Below, piece after piece: positions 1-7,126 of a DNA stretch of 14,216 bases. Within the stretch, counting starts at the first letter, position 1, and every line of letters begins with the position of its first letter. The position numbers and the translations under genes are program-made. The notes under the pieces are model-generated. The model had not been told where the DNA came from. It ran no database searches and saw nothing but the letters and a program-made list of their open reading frames with translations. This stretch comes from Nitrospirota bacterium (GTDB lineage: Bacteria; Nitrospirota; Thermodesulfovibrionia; UBA6902): the NCBI GenBank assembly GCA_015491705.1, contig WFVK01000009.1:1-14216 (forward strand). The letters are read 5' to 3'.

Positions 1-341
1 ATTTACTTCCTTTCCTGAGTGGGAATGCATTTTTTGAAAAAATATGCTTTTGGAGGTTTTAACCTTTCAGCCTAAATCGGGATTGTTAAAAAGAAGAATT
101 GTTATTCAAATATTAAAACAGTTTTTGATTTTTGTCAATATACTCCCGAAAATTATTTTCCGTGCAAACTCCCTGCAGATTCAACGGCAATTTTCCCTGA
201 CCGTTATGCATGATAAAGGCCCCCGCGGCTACTCGCCGGCCGCGGCCATGCATGAGCAAGATGAACTGAATATCGGCATTTCAGAAACATATCTTGAGGG
301 GGTTTGCAATTTATAAAAAATCTCTGTAAAAATATAATGCC
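1..341. other. AT-rich upstream region with no convincing gene
   Basis: The first 200 bases are AT-rich and hold no coding sequence I can support. An open frame from 44 to 316 has no recognisable domain, no ribosome binding site and a composition unlike its neighbours, so I treat it as non-coding. The only structure is the GC-rich inverted repeat at 206-253, listed separately. A TATAAT sits at 333-338, but it is only three bases before the assumed cutA start, so it cannot serve that start unless translation begins further in. Confidence 0.5.
206..253. repeat. GC-rich inverted repeat bounded by ATGCAT
   Basis: Two ATGCAT palindromes (206-211 and 248-253) bracket a GC-rich segment in which CCGCGGC near 223-229 can pair with GCCGCGG near 239-245. 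It stands out from the AT-rich surroundings and could form a hairpin in a leader transcript upstream of cutA. It is not followed by a T-run, so it does not look like an intrinsic terminator. Function unknown. Confidence 0.4.
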
Positions 342-662
342 ATGTCTGAAGAGGTGATTGTAACATTCATTACCGCACCGGGGGAAGAGGAGGCGGCCGG
401 GATCGCCCGCTCCCTTGTGGAATCAAGGCTTGCGGCCTGCGTCAATATCGTTAAAAACGTCCGTTCCATCTACACCTGGCAGGGAAAGACGGAGGATGAC
501 TCCGAGGTACTCATGATTGTTAAAACACGAAAGGATCTTTTCAGCGAATTGTCGGCCAGGGTCAGGGAACTCCACAGTTACGACGTGCCCGAGGTTATAG
601 CGCTTCCTGTCACACACGGCTCGGAAGAATATCTCAGGTGGCTCAGGGAGTCCACCGGCTGA
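342..662 (+). CDS. cutA: CutA1 family divalent-cation tolerance protein
   Basis: The 106-residue product has the full length and signature pattern of CutA1: an N-terminal TAPGEEEA segment, AACVNI with a conserved cysteine at residue 33, YTWQGK near 44-49, and SYDVPEV near 79-85. Family members are small trimeric cytoplasmic proteins with a ferredoxin-like fold, linked to copper and divalent-metal tolerance; their exact biochemical role is still unclear. The ATG at 342 has no good ribosome binding site. A GTG at 354 would give a start closer to many CutA proteins, so the start is not certain. The gene converges with the unknown gene ending at 675, only 12 bases away. Family assignment is firm; physiological role is known only from the family. 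Confidence 0.93.
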   Translation: MSEEVIVTFITAPGEEEAAGIARSLVESRLAACVNIVKNVRSIYTWQGKTEDDSEVLMIVKTRKDLFSELSARVRELHSYDVPEVIALPVTHGSEEYLRWLRESTG

Positions 663-674
663 TCAGTCCCCGTC

Positions 675-1013
675 TCAGGACAACCCAAGTGCTTCCCTCA
701 GCCATTCGGTGAGCTTATCGCCCAAGGGATACATGCCGCCGATGCACTCGGTGCTTGAGCACTGCATTGCTCCCTTTAAAAGTTCCCCGGGTATGTCATC
801 AAGATAGGCGACCGTCTTGCTCATAATCCTTTTAAGCTGCATGATCGCCAGCACCGGCCTGTCATTGATGGTATCCACATACAGCATGTAGCCGTGTGTA
901 ATATCCACAGGCTCGTTCCCCGGTTCAAAAAATATCTTCGGAGTGACATCCCACCTGATATTTTCCACAAAATGGCTGCTCTTTTTTAATGCTTCAATCG
1001 TTATAAGAACCAT
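675..1013 (-). CDS. Conserved-looking hypothetical protein, 112 aa
   Basis: I do not recognise this protein. It is 112 residues with no signal peptide or membrane segment. Its middle looks like a beta-rich fold (GYMLYVDTIND, then VLAIMQLKR), and the C-terminal third holds a CSSTEC motif with cysteines at 85 and 90, followed by a helix ending in EWLREALG. The two spaced cysteines could bind a metal or form a disulfide, but nothing proves it. It fills the space between cutA, with which it converges, and the NYN gene on the same strand. The start at 1013 lacks a clear ribosome binding site. Codon use resembles its neighbours, which is the main reason I call it real. A TATAAT at 1150-1145 on this strand could belong to its promoter, but no -35 is visible. 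Confidence 0.6.
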   Translation of the reverse strand: MVLITIEALKKSSHFVENIRWDVTPKIFFEPGNEPVDITHGYMLYVDTINDRPVLAIMQLKRIMSKTVAYLDDIPGELLKGAMQCSSTECIGGMYPLGDKLTEWLREALGLS

Positions 1014-1174
1014 TGCAGTATATTACAGAGTCTGTGCGTAAACTTCAAAAAGAATCAAATAGTCATATGCAGGCGGCATAATAATCAGGCCGAATTTTCC
1101 TTCGGCACTTCACATAAACCGGAAAGCCGTCCTGTATGTGAGCAATTATACAAAATTCACCGGTTTTGTGCACA

Positions 1175-1240
1175 CCCCTGCACCCTGAACAGGATTTTAC
1201 GTCAGGTTCTGATCTGCATCAGCAAAGGCATGTTCCCGCC
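1175..1240 (-). repeat. Possible degenerate copy of the GTTGCATAA hairpin repeat family
   Basis: On the minus strand this stretch reads GACGTAAAATCCTGTTCAGG and continues into GTGCAGGGG. This closely matches the middle of the repeats at 3134 and 7127 (GACGTAAAAAACCCTGTTCA and onward). The left-end hairpin is poorly preserved (GGCGGG...GCC near 1236-1220). The orientation matches the flanking minus-strand genes, as for the other copies. It accounts for part of the 297-base gap between the two minus-strand genes. The rest of that gap holds a small hairpin (GCCGAA/TTCGGC, 1089-1106) and nothing else I can support. Confidence 0.4.
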
Positions 1241-1310
1241 AAAAGCTCCCGACACACATGGAGTTTTTCCATCGGCTACGGGAGCAAAACGCTGATCCCG
1301 TCGCGCGGAT

Positions 1311-1847
1311 TCAAAGTTTTTTAAGTGCCTGGAGTTTCTTTTTCTGTCTTCTCGACGGTTTCCGCGGATTGCCCCTGCGGCGGACCGGCGGGTATCCGCC
1401 TTCATCATCATCGTATTTTAAATATTTTTCATCACCATTCCGAAGCTCACCGCCTCCCGGATCATCGCGGGTATCTTTCAGTGCCGAATAAAGCTTGTAT
1501 TCAAATTCATCGGACCTTACGGCGGCAAGGTCCCTGCCCGCTGCATAACCGGATACTTCACGGTCAGTGCTTACAACGATCCACGGCTTTGTTGATGATG
1601 ACAGAATTCTCCTGATTGTCAGGTCCGCTTTCTCACCCAGCCTCGAATAGATAACCGTCAGGCCCCTGGTTGTCGTCCTTGTTTCGTGAGCTTGCCCGTT
1701 TTTCCACCCGTCAAAGACAATGGTGATATGGTGTTTTTTTATCTCTGAATATTTCAGGAGCTTCTCTATAAGCTCATTGCGTGCTTTTTCGAGATCACCG
1801 TGGGCGATGCCGATCATGTTGTATCCGTCGATAAGGATATAAGCCAT
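1311..1847 (-). CDS. YacP-like NYN (PIN-fold) domain protein with basic tail
   Basis: The 178-residue protein begins MAYILIDGYNMIG, the hallmark N-terminus of YacP/Rae1-type NYN domains, which share the PIN/FEN fold and are known or predicted metal-dependent ribonucleases. Acidic residues in the expected places are Asp7 (IDGYN), Asp46 (VFDG), Asp75 (KADLTI) and Asp95 (STDRE). Residues 125-150 are an acidic Gly/Asp-rich linker, and the last 24 residues are strongly basic (RRRGNPRKPSRRQKKK), suggesting nucleic-acid contact. I chose the ATG at 1847 over an in-frame TTG at 1883 because it places the IDGYN motif at the usual position. In Bacillus, Rae1 is a ribosome-associated mRNA endonuclease; whether this protein does the same is inference. 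It stands alone, with lipA divergent. Confidence 0.85.
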   Translation of the reverse strand: MAYILIDGYNMIGIAHGDLEKARNELIEKLLKYSEIKKHHITIVFDGWKNGQAHETRTTTRGLTVIYSRLGEKADLTIRRILSSSTKPWIVVSTDREVSGYAAGRDLAAVRSDEFEYKLYSALKDTRDDPGGGELRNGDEKYLKYDDDEGGYPPVRRRGNPRKPSRRQKKKLQALKKL

Positions 1848-1854
1848 AATCTTA

Positions 1855-1883
1855 AAAATAAAAGATGAAACATAAAATGTCAA
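1855..1883 (-). promoter_or_regulatory. Candidate sigma-70-type promoter for the NYN gene
   Basis: On the minus strand a perfect TTGACA (1883-1878) is followed, after 17 bases, by TATTTT (1860-1855; 4 of 6 matches to the consensus -10). The predicted transcription start would fall at about 1848, directly at the ATG at 1847. No Shine-Dalgarno sequence precedes that ATG, which fits a leaderless or near-leaderless message. This is prediction only. Confidence 0.4.
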
Positions 1884-1937
1884 AACCGCAATCGGCCCTG
1901 AATCCCTCGGGGATTTGACTAACCCTTTGTGAATCAG

Positions 1938-2018
1938 TTAATCTTAAAGTTGCATTAAATTGCTGACAGCAGGGAGGTGAGCCTGCCGGAAAAGCTTTAC
2001 CTGCGATTCCTCCGGAGA
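1938..2018 (+). repeat. GTTGCATAA hairpin repeat, copy A (left end, upstream of lipA)
   Basis: GTTGCAT (1949-1955) is followed by a stem GCAGG (1969-1973) / CCTGC (1982-1986) around an eight-base loop ending in GAG, then GGAAAA. This is the same order as in the other copies. From about 1983 to 2011 it also matches, in inverted orientation, the right part of the copy at 3134-3360 (shared core AAAAGCTTTACCTGCGAT). It lies in the lipA leader and points toward lipA. Confidence 0.6.
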
Positions 2019-2166
2019 GTATTCTGCAAGGGATACCGGCCTTATTTTGAAATTCACTCGCGGTTCATCCCTCCCGTGTTCACTTTTTCTCAATATCCAT
2101 CGCATCGTAAAGGTGTTACGGCAGGCACGGCGCCCTGTTCTATGCAATATCGACGGAGCCGGTTTT

Positions 2167-3012
2167 ATGAGACATCCGGAGTGGATAAAGGTTCAATCGA
2201 CAGGCGCCCATGAGACTAAAAAGATACTCAGGCAACACGGCCTGTCGAGTGTCTGCGAAGAGGCGAGGTGCCCCAATCAGGGGAGGTGCTTTTCCCGGAG
2301 CACGGCGGCGTTTATGATACTCGGCGACAGGTGCACGAGGAACTGCTCATTCTGCGCGGTTGATTCACTGAAGCCGCTCCCCCCGGATCCCGGTGAACCC
2401 GCGAGAGTCGCGGATGCGGTATCTGCTCTCGGACTGAAATTTGTGGTTATTACCTCTGTAAGCAGGGATGACCTCCCTGACGGAGGGGCGGGGCACTTCG
2501 CCGCAACCGTAGAGGCGATCAGAAGGATCAGGGACTCGATACGGATAGAGGTCCTGACACCGGACTTCAGGGGGGACGCGGCGGCCCTGAGGACGGTTCT
2601 GAGGGCAGGCCCGGATGTATTCAACCACAATGTTGAGACCGTCCCTTCGCTGTATCCGAAAGTCAGGGCCATGGCCGACTATTCAACATCGATAAACATA
2701 TTAAAGACGGCGAAGGCGTTTTATCCTGAGATAAGGACCAAGTCCGGCATGATGCTCGGCCTCGGTGAAAACAGGACAGAGGTATTGTCGGTTATGAAAG
2801 ACCTGAGAGAGGCTGAGTGCGATTTTCTCACAATCGGGCAGTACCTCAGGCCGCGGAGGGATAATATCCCTGTTGCCGAATATATAACCCCCGAGGTGTT
2901 CGAGCAGTACCGGGTCACGGCGCTTGAGATGGGATTCAGGGCGGTTGCAGCCTCGCCGCTGACAAGAAGCTCCATGGATGCGTCGCTGATGTTTGAAAGT
3001 TCCGGACCTTGA
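2167..3012 (+). CDS. lipA: Lipoyl synthase (radical SAM)
   Basis: LipA inserts two sulfur atoms into protein-bound octanoyl groups to form the lipoyl cofactor of 2-oxoacid dehydrogenases and the glycine cleavage system. Both iron-sulfur clusters are visible: the auxiliary cluster CX4CX5C (Cys30, Cys35, Cys41) and the radical-SAM CX3CX2C (Cys56, Cys60, Cys63). The C-terminal RSS motif (267-269), whose serine ligates the auxiliary cluster, is present in TRSSMDA. HNVETV (154-159) and LTPDFRG are also typical. The open frame extends back to 2047, but those codons are atypical. The ATG at 2167 gives MRHPEWIKV, the normal beginning of short LipA proteins, and 281 residues in total. No lipB lies nearby. 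A repeat element sits in the leader and another follows the gene. Confidence 0.95.
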   Translation: MRHPEWIKVQSTGAHETKKILRQHGLSSVCEEARCPNQGRCFSRSTAAFMILGDRCTRNCSFCAVDSLKPLPPDPGEPARVADAVSALGLKFVVITSVSRDDLPDGGAGHFAATVEAIRRIRDSIRIEVLTPDFRGDAAALRTVLRAGPDVFNHNVETVPSLYPKVRAMADYSTSINILKTAKAFYPEIRTKSGMMLGLGENRTEVLSVMKDLREAECDFLTIGQYLRPRRDNIPVAEYITPEVFEQYRVTALEMGFRAVAASPLTRSSMDASLMFESSGP

Positions 3013-3037
3013 AAACGGCCTATGTGACTGTCCGGAA
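3000..3037 (+). other. Inverted repeat spanning the lipA stop codon
   Basis: TTCCGGAC (3000-3007) and GTCCGGAA (3030-3037) are perfect 8-base inverted arms around a 22-base loop that contains the lipA TGA. No T-run follows, so a classical intrinsic terminator is not supported. It may protect the 3' end of the mRNA or be chance. Confidence 0.35.
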
Positions 3038-3133
3038 TCAGAGAGGGACATGGTTCGGTACACGCCGGCACAACGGTATTGACGCGATATTAGAAAAAAT
3101 CTTTGAAATATGTAATAATTTGCAGATAAGCCT

Positions 3134-3360
3134 TGCTGTTGAATAAACCGGCGGGAGGGCCTGACGTAAAAAACCCTGTTCAGGGTTCAGGAGGTTATAC
3201 GGTCAGGGGAATTACTCCTGCCCTTTAAGTTAAGGGAAGCCGGGAGGGGTTGCTTTAAATATGCCGCGCGGGATATTTCCTGAAGGTATCGCAGGTAAAG
3301 CTTTTCCCGGCAGACTCCGCCGCGCCGCCGGCGATAGTTCAATGCAACTGTAAGGTTTAT
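3134..3360 (+). repeat. GTTGCATAA hairpin repeat, copy B (full length, after lipA)
   Basis: The left end (GTTGAATAAACCGGCGGG...) and the CCCTG...CAGG region match the other copies. The middle contains a CCCTTTAAGTTAAGGG near-palindrome (about 3221-3236) also seen in the copy at 14062. The right end (CGCCGGCGATAGTTCAATGC, then a CTGTAAGGTTTA-like sequence) matches the right end of the copy at 7127. Reading inward from the right end on the other strand gives GTTGCATTGAAC, so the two ends are imperfect terminal inverted repeats. At about 227 bases this is the longest copy. It occupies much of the 535-base gene-free gap between lipA and the aminotransferase. The stretch 3038-3133 before it holds nothing I can name. 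Confidence 0.65.
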
Positions 3361-3367
3361 TAGTATC

Positions 3368-3510
3368 TGTTGCGGAAGCTGATTTTTGAAACTAATCCTG
3401 AGCTTGCGTCATTTCGACCAGTGGGAGAAATCTTTATATTGCGACGAGTTAAGATTTCTCACTTCGTTCGAAATGACAGCGGGTTGATCAGATAATGACT
3501 TTCCGCAACA
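3368..3510. repeat. Nested palindromic element (REP/MITE-like)
   Basis: An outer pair TGTTGCGGAA (3368-3377) / TTCCGCAACA (3501-3510) encloses a pair of 26-base arms (3408-3433 and 3452-3477). The arms are mostly complementary: GTCATTTCGA at one end and AGAAATCT at the other match exactly. They are separated by an 18-base spacer containing TTATATTGCGACGAGTTA. The arrangement is typical of non-autonomous palindromic elements that spread in intergenic DNA. It differs in sequence from the GTTGCATAA family and sits just upstream of the aminotransferase gene. Confidence 0.7.
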
Positions 3511-3547
3511 TAAAATAGTTAGCTGTTTATGTTATACAGGAGACACC

Positions 3548-4720
3548 ATGCATGAATTCAAGAGAGTAAAACGCCTGCCCCCTTATGTCTTTGCCATTGT
3601 AAACCAGCTCAAGATGGAGGCAAGGAGAAAGGGCGAGGATATTATAGACCTCGGCATGGGCAACCCTGACCTGCCGACGCCGCAGCATATTGTTGAAAAA
3701 CTCGTTGAGGCGGCAAGGAACCCGAAGAACCACAGGTATTCGGCTTCAAAGGGCATAACCCAGTTGAGGCTTGCAATATGCGAATGGTACAAGAGAAGGT
3801 TCGATGTCGATCTCGACCATGAAACCGAGGCGGTGATCACCATAGGATCAAAGGAGGGCCTGTCACATCTCGCCTATGCGATGATAGAGCCGGGGGACCT
3901 TGTATTGACTCCCGCCCCTGCATATCCCATACATCCATACAGCTTCATACTTGCAGGCGCTGATGTAAGGAGCATCCCCGTGCAGAAGGACGCCGACTTT
4001 TTTGAGACCATGGAGAACGAGTTCAGGGCTGCATGGCCGAGGCCCAAGGTGCTCCTCATCAATTTCCCGCATAATCCCACGACCGCGTGCACTGACACGG
4101 GATTCTTCCGGAGGGTGGTGGATTTTGCAAAGGAGAATAACATTATCGTGCTTCACGACTTTGCCTATGCAGACCTGACGTTTGACGGCTACAGGCCGCC
4201 AAGCTTTCTGCAGGTGCCCGGCGCCAAAGATGTGGGGGTGGAATTTTTTTCACTCACAAAGAGCTATTCAATGGCGGGATGGAGGGTCGGTTTCTGCTGC
4301 GGCAACAGGGAGCTTGTCGGCGCGCTCACAACAATAAAGAGCTATCTTGATTACGGCATGTTCCAGCCGATCCAGATTGCAAGCATCATTGCGCTGAGGG
4401 GGCCGCAGGACTGCGTCGGAAAGATAGCGAAGACTTATGAGAGCAGGAGAAATGTCCTGATACAGGGGCTTAAAAAGGCAGGGTGGGACATAGAACCTCC
4501 CAGGGCGACCATGTTTGTCTGGGCGGCGATACCCGAGCCTTTCAGGAATATGGGGTCGCTTGAGTTTTCAAAATTTCTCATAAAAAGCGCGGGCGTGGCT
4601 GTCTCCCCGGGTATAGGATTCGGACCGGCGGGTGAAGGATTTGTCCGGTTTGCGCTGGTTGAGAACGAACACAGGATCAGGCAGGCGGTAAGGGGAATCA
4701 AGAAGGCCCTGAACAAATAG
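3548..4720 (+). CDS. alaC: AlaC-type class I/II aminotransferase (alanine/aspartate family)
   Basis: The 390-residue fold-type I PLP aminotransferase most resembles E. coli AlaC, a glutamate-pyruvate transaminase. Shared features are the RLPPYVF N-terminus, [23 protein letters not shown], the FPHNPT loop (Asn176), the HDFAYADL aspartate (Asp204) and the Schiff-base lysine in [15 protein letters not shown] (Lys238). The substrate-carboxylate arginine is Arg367 (GFVRFAL). AGGAG at 3538-3542 sets the ATG at 3548. It is followed after 49 bases by homoserine dehydrogenase, an association suggesting a link to aspartate-family metabolism. It could supply alanine, aspartate or LL-diaminopimelate, since sequence alone does not separate these subfamilies. 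It is the first gene of the + strand amino-acid block. Confidence 0.9.
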   Translation: MHEFKRVKRLPPYVFAIVNQLKMEARRKGEDIIDLGMGNPDLPTPQHIVEKLVEAARNPKNHRYSASKGITQLRLAICEWYKRRFDVDLDHETEAVITIGSKEGLSHLAYAMIEPGDLVLTPAPAYPIHPYSFILAGADVRSIPVQKDADFFETMENEFRAAWPRPKVLLINFPHNPTTACTDTGFFRRVVDFAKENNIIVLHDFAYADLTFDGYRPPSFLQVPGAKDVGVEFFSLTKSYSMAGWRVGFCCGNRELVGALTTIKSYLDYGMFQPIQIASIIALRGPQDCVGKIAKTYESRRNVLIQGLKKAGWDIEPPRATMFVWAAIPEPFRNMGSLEFSKFLIKSAGVAVSPGIGFGPAGEGFVRFALVENEHRIRQAVRGIKKALNK

Positions 4721-4769
4721 GTTAATAAATTTTCGGGAATTTTCAATTATTGGTGGAGTGGGAACTGAA

Positions 4770-6074
4770 ATGGATGTCATATCTGTCGGCATTATAGGAT
4801 TCGGAACCGTGGGCACCGGGACCGCGAGGATACTTACGGAGCGCCGCAGGGAGCTTGAAAGCAGACTGGGTTTTTCCGTGGCTCTGAAAAATATCGCTGA
4901 CCTTGATACGAAACGTGACAGGGGCGTGAAACTCGGCAGGGGCGTGCTGATCCGCGATGCAGACGTCATACTGGACGACCCGGAGATTGATATTGTAGTG
5001 GAGCTTATCGGCGGGATTCATCCTGCAAAGGAGATTATCCTCAAGGCCGTTAAAAACGGCAAGCACGTTGTCACCGCCAACAAGGCGCTGCTTGCCGAAA
5101 AAGGCAGGGAGATTTTCAGGGCAGCCGCAAAACACAGGGTGGATATCGGGTTTGAGGCAGCGGTAGCCGGCAGTATCCCGATAATAAAGGTAGTCAGGGA
5201 GTCCCTTGCAGGGAACCGGATAAGAAACATATATGGAATCATCAACGGGACAGCCAATTATATCCTGACAAAGATGACCGAAGAAGGCGTGGACTTTGAT
5301 GCAGCCCTCAGGGAGGCGCAGGAGCTTGGATACGCAGAGGCGGACCCCACATTTGATATCGAGGGCATTGATTCAGCCCACAAGCTTGCAATACTCGCCT
5401 CGCTTTCCTTCGGCATACCCTTTTCCTTCAGAAAGATATACACTGAGGGAATAACCGCCATAACCCCCCTGGATATACGGTTCGCATCGGAATTCGGATA
5501 TAAAATAAAGCTGGTTGCAATCGCCAAGCAGGCGGACGGTGAGCTGGAGCTCAGGGTTCATCCGACAATGATCCCGGCGAACGAGCTTATCTCGGGTGTC
5601 AGCGGGGTGTTCAACGCCGTTTATATCGAGGGAGACGCAACAGGCCCTGCGCTTTATTACGGCAAGGGCGCCGGGGAGATGCCGACCGGCAGCGCCATCG
5701 TAAGCGACATCATAGATATTGCACGTAATATCAGGACGGGTGCGGTTGAGAGATTCCGGCGCGCCGGAATCCCGGAGAATCCAGGCATCAGGATCAGGAA
5801 AATGCAGGATATACGCACGGGTTATTATCTCCGTTTTTCCGCGATTGACAAGCCGGGGGTCCTGTCAAGGATATCCGGCATCCTCGGCAGTTATAATATC
5901 AGCATCAAGTCCATGATCCAGAAGGGCAGGAAAAGGGAGAAGGCCGTGCCTGTAGTCATGATGACACATGAGGCAAGGGAGAAAGACATGATGCAGGCAT
6001 TAAGAAAGATCGACCGGCTCGCGGTTGTGTCGGGGAAAACAATGTATCTGAGAGTGGAGGGAGGAGAGGAATAA
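4770..6074 (+). CDS. hom: Homoserine dehydrogenase with C-terminal ACT domain
   Basis: This enzyme reduces aspartate 4-semialdehyde to homoserine with NAD(P)H, at the branch point to threonine and methionine. The N-terminal Rossmann motif GFGTVG is at 10-15. VTANKALLA (Lys105), GIINGTANYIL (157-166) and AEADPTFDIEGIDSAHK (189-205) form the substrate and dehydrogenase domain with the conserved acid and lysine residues. From about 352 to 420 there is an ACT domain (AIDKPGVLSRISGILG), the usual site of threonine feedback. The 434-residue length is standard for the monofunctional form. I chose ATG 4770 over GTG 4758 because GGAG at 4755-4758 then serves as the ribosome binding site. The stop is immediately followed by the TusA-like gene, so the two are very probably co-transcribed. 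Confidence 0.96.
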   Translation: MDVISVGIIGFGTVGTGTARILTERRRELESRLGFSVALKNIADLDTKRDRGVKLGRGVLIRDADVILDDPEIDIVVELIGGIHPAKEIILKAVKNGKHVVTANKALLAEKGREIFRAAAKHRVDIGFEAAVAGSIPIIKVVRESLAGNRIRNIYGIINGTANYILTKMTEEGVDFDAALREAQELGYAEADPTFDIEGIDSAHKLAILASLSFGIPFSFRKIYTEGITAITPLDIRFASEFGYKIKLVAIAKQADGELELRVHPTMIPANELISGVSGVFNAVYIEGDATGPALYYGKGAGEMPTGSAIVSDIIDIARNIRTGAVERFRRAGIPENPGIRIRKMQDIRTGYYLRFSAIDKPGVLSRISGILGSYNISIKSMIQKGRKREKAVPVVMMTHEAREKDMMQALRKIDRLAVVSGKTMYLRVEGGEE

Positions 6075-6076
6075 AA

Positions 6077-6325
6077 ATGGGTGACATAAAGATAGACAAA
6101 CACCTGGATATAAGGGGTGAGGTGTGCCCGTACACCCTTGTGAAATCCAAGCTCGGGGTCGAGTCCATAGAAGTGGGACAGGTGATCGAGATAATCCTCG
6201 ATTATCCGGAAGCCGCCGAGAGCATCCCGAAGGCAATGCTTAATTACGGGCATTCGGTCATCAAAGTGGAAAAGATCAATCCAAAGGAATGGATTGTCCA
6301 AATAAGAAAAGAGGTTGAAGACTGA
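6077..6325 (+). CDS. TusA/SirA-family sulfur carrier protein with CPYT motif
   Basis: The 82-residue protein has the TusA fold pattern: DIRGEVCPYTLVKSKL at 11-26 with the persulfide-carrying cysteine at Cys17, then a long helix and a final hydrophobic strand (EWIVQIRK). TusA-family proteins relay persulfide sulfur from cysteine desulfurases or rhodaneses to acceptors. The family motif is normally CPxP; here the second proline is replaced by threonine (CPYT), marking a subgroup away from classical TusA. It starts two bases after the hom stop and its own stop overlaps the next start (TGATG), so it is translationally coupled to both. By context I infer that it feeds sulfur to the E1/ubiquitin-fold pair downstream. 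It is unlikely to be the tRNA-thiolation TusA because no tusBCD or mnmA is nearby. Confidence 0.88.
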   Translation: MGDIKIDKHLDIRGEVCPYTLVKSKLGVESIEVGQVIEIILDYPEAAESIPKAMLNYGHSVIKVEKINPKEWIVQIRKEVED

Positions 6326-7125
6326 TGGAATTTACAGAAGAACAGTTAAAGAGATACAGCAGGCATATAATACTGCCCGAGGTGGGCGGCAAGGGGCAGA
6401 AGAAGATTTCAGAGGCAAAGGTGCTGATAGTCGGCGCCGGGGGACTGGGCTGTCCTGTGGGATATTATCTTGCAGCGGCCGGGGTCGGTACCATGGCACT
6501 GGTGGATAACGACACCGTGGAACTCAGCAACCTCCAGAGGCAGATAGCACACAGTGTGAAGACGCTCAATGTCAACAAGGCCGAGTCGGCTAAACAGACC
6601 TTTGAGGCATTAAACCCCGATGTCAACGTGGTTGCAATAAAGGAAAGGATAAACAGCAAAAACATCCTCGGCCTGATAAGGGATTATGATATTGTTGTCG
6701 ACGGCACGGATAATTTCCCCACGAGATACCTGATCAATGATGCATGTGTAATGCTCCGGAAACCACTTGTCAGCGGCGCCATTCTCAGGTTTGAGGGGCA
6801 GGTGACCACCATCCTGCCCGGTGAGGGCCCGTGTTACCGCTGTTTATTTGAAGAGCCCCCTCCGCCCGGGCTTGTCCCCTCATGCCAGGAGGCCGGAGTG
6901 CTCGGTGTCCTTCCCGGTGTTATCGGGGCATTGCAGGCGACCGAGGTGCTTAAACTGATTCTCGGCAAGGGCCGCCCTTTAAAGGGCAATCTGCTGATAT
7001 ATGACGCCCTGGGGGTGAATTTCAGGAAGGTAAAGATCCCCCGGAACGACAACTGCCCCGTATGCGGTAAAGACCCCAGCATTAAAGAGCTTACAGACCT
7101 TCCGGAAGAGTACTGCTCGATATAA
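6325..7125 (+). CDS. ThiF/MoeB/HesA-family E1-like adenylyltransferase
   Basis: The 266-residue enzyme belongs to the E1-like family that adenylates the C-terminal Gly-Gly of a ubiquitin-fold sulfur carrier. Visible are the N-terminal RYSRHIILPEVG, the ATP-binding GAGGLG (37-42), DNDTVELSNLQRQ with Asp61 and the arginine finger region, DGTDNFPTRY (126-135), and zinc ligands in two CX2C pairs (Cys170/Cys173 and Cys244/Cys247). A conserved SCQEAGVLG cysteine (Cys187) is at the position of the MoeB/ThiF catalytic-loop cysteine. There is no rhodanese domain, so sulfur must come from elsewhere; the TusA-like protein it overlaps by one base is the obvious donor. The likely partner is the MoaD-like protein at 8678. 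MoeB, ThiF and HesA cannot be told apart by sequence alone, but no moa or thi gene is present here. Confidence 0.92.
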   Translation: MEFTEEQLKRYSRHIILPEVGGKGQKKISEAKVLIVGAGGLGCPVGYYLAAAGVGTMALVDNDTVELSNLQRQIAHSVKTLNVNKAESAKQTFEALNPDVNVVAIKERINSKNILGLIRDYDIVVDGTDNFPTRYLINDACVMLRKPLVSGAILRFEGQVTTILPGEGPCYRCLFEEPPPPGLVPSCQEAGVLGVLPGVIGALQATEVLKLILGKGRPLKGNLLIYDALGVNFRKVKIPRNDNCPVCGKDPSIKELTDLPEEYCSI

Positions 7126-7126
7126 A

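Noticed and set aside
44..316. Open frame of 90 codons upstream of cutA
   Set aside because: No ribosome binding site, no domain, and it reads through an AT-rich region and the GC-rich inverted repeat; composition does not look coding.
333..338. TATAAT as the cutA promoter
   Set aside because: It ends three bases before the start codon at 342 and no -35 is seen at a suitable distance; in AT-rich sequence this is easily chance.
2047..2166. Longer N-terminus for lipA
   Set aside because: The extra 40 residues have no counterpart in short LipA proteins, and the ATG at 2167 gives the expected RHPEWIKV beginning.
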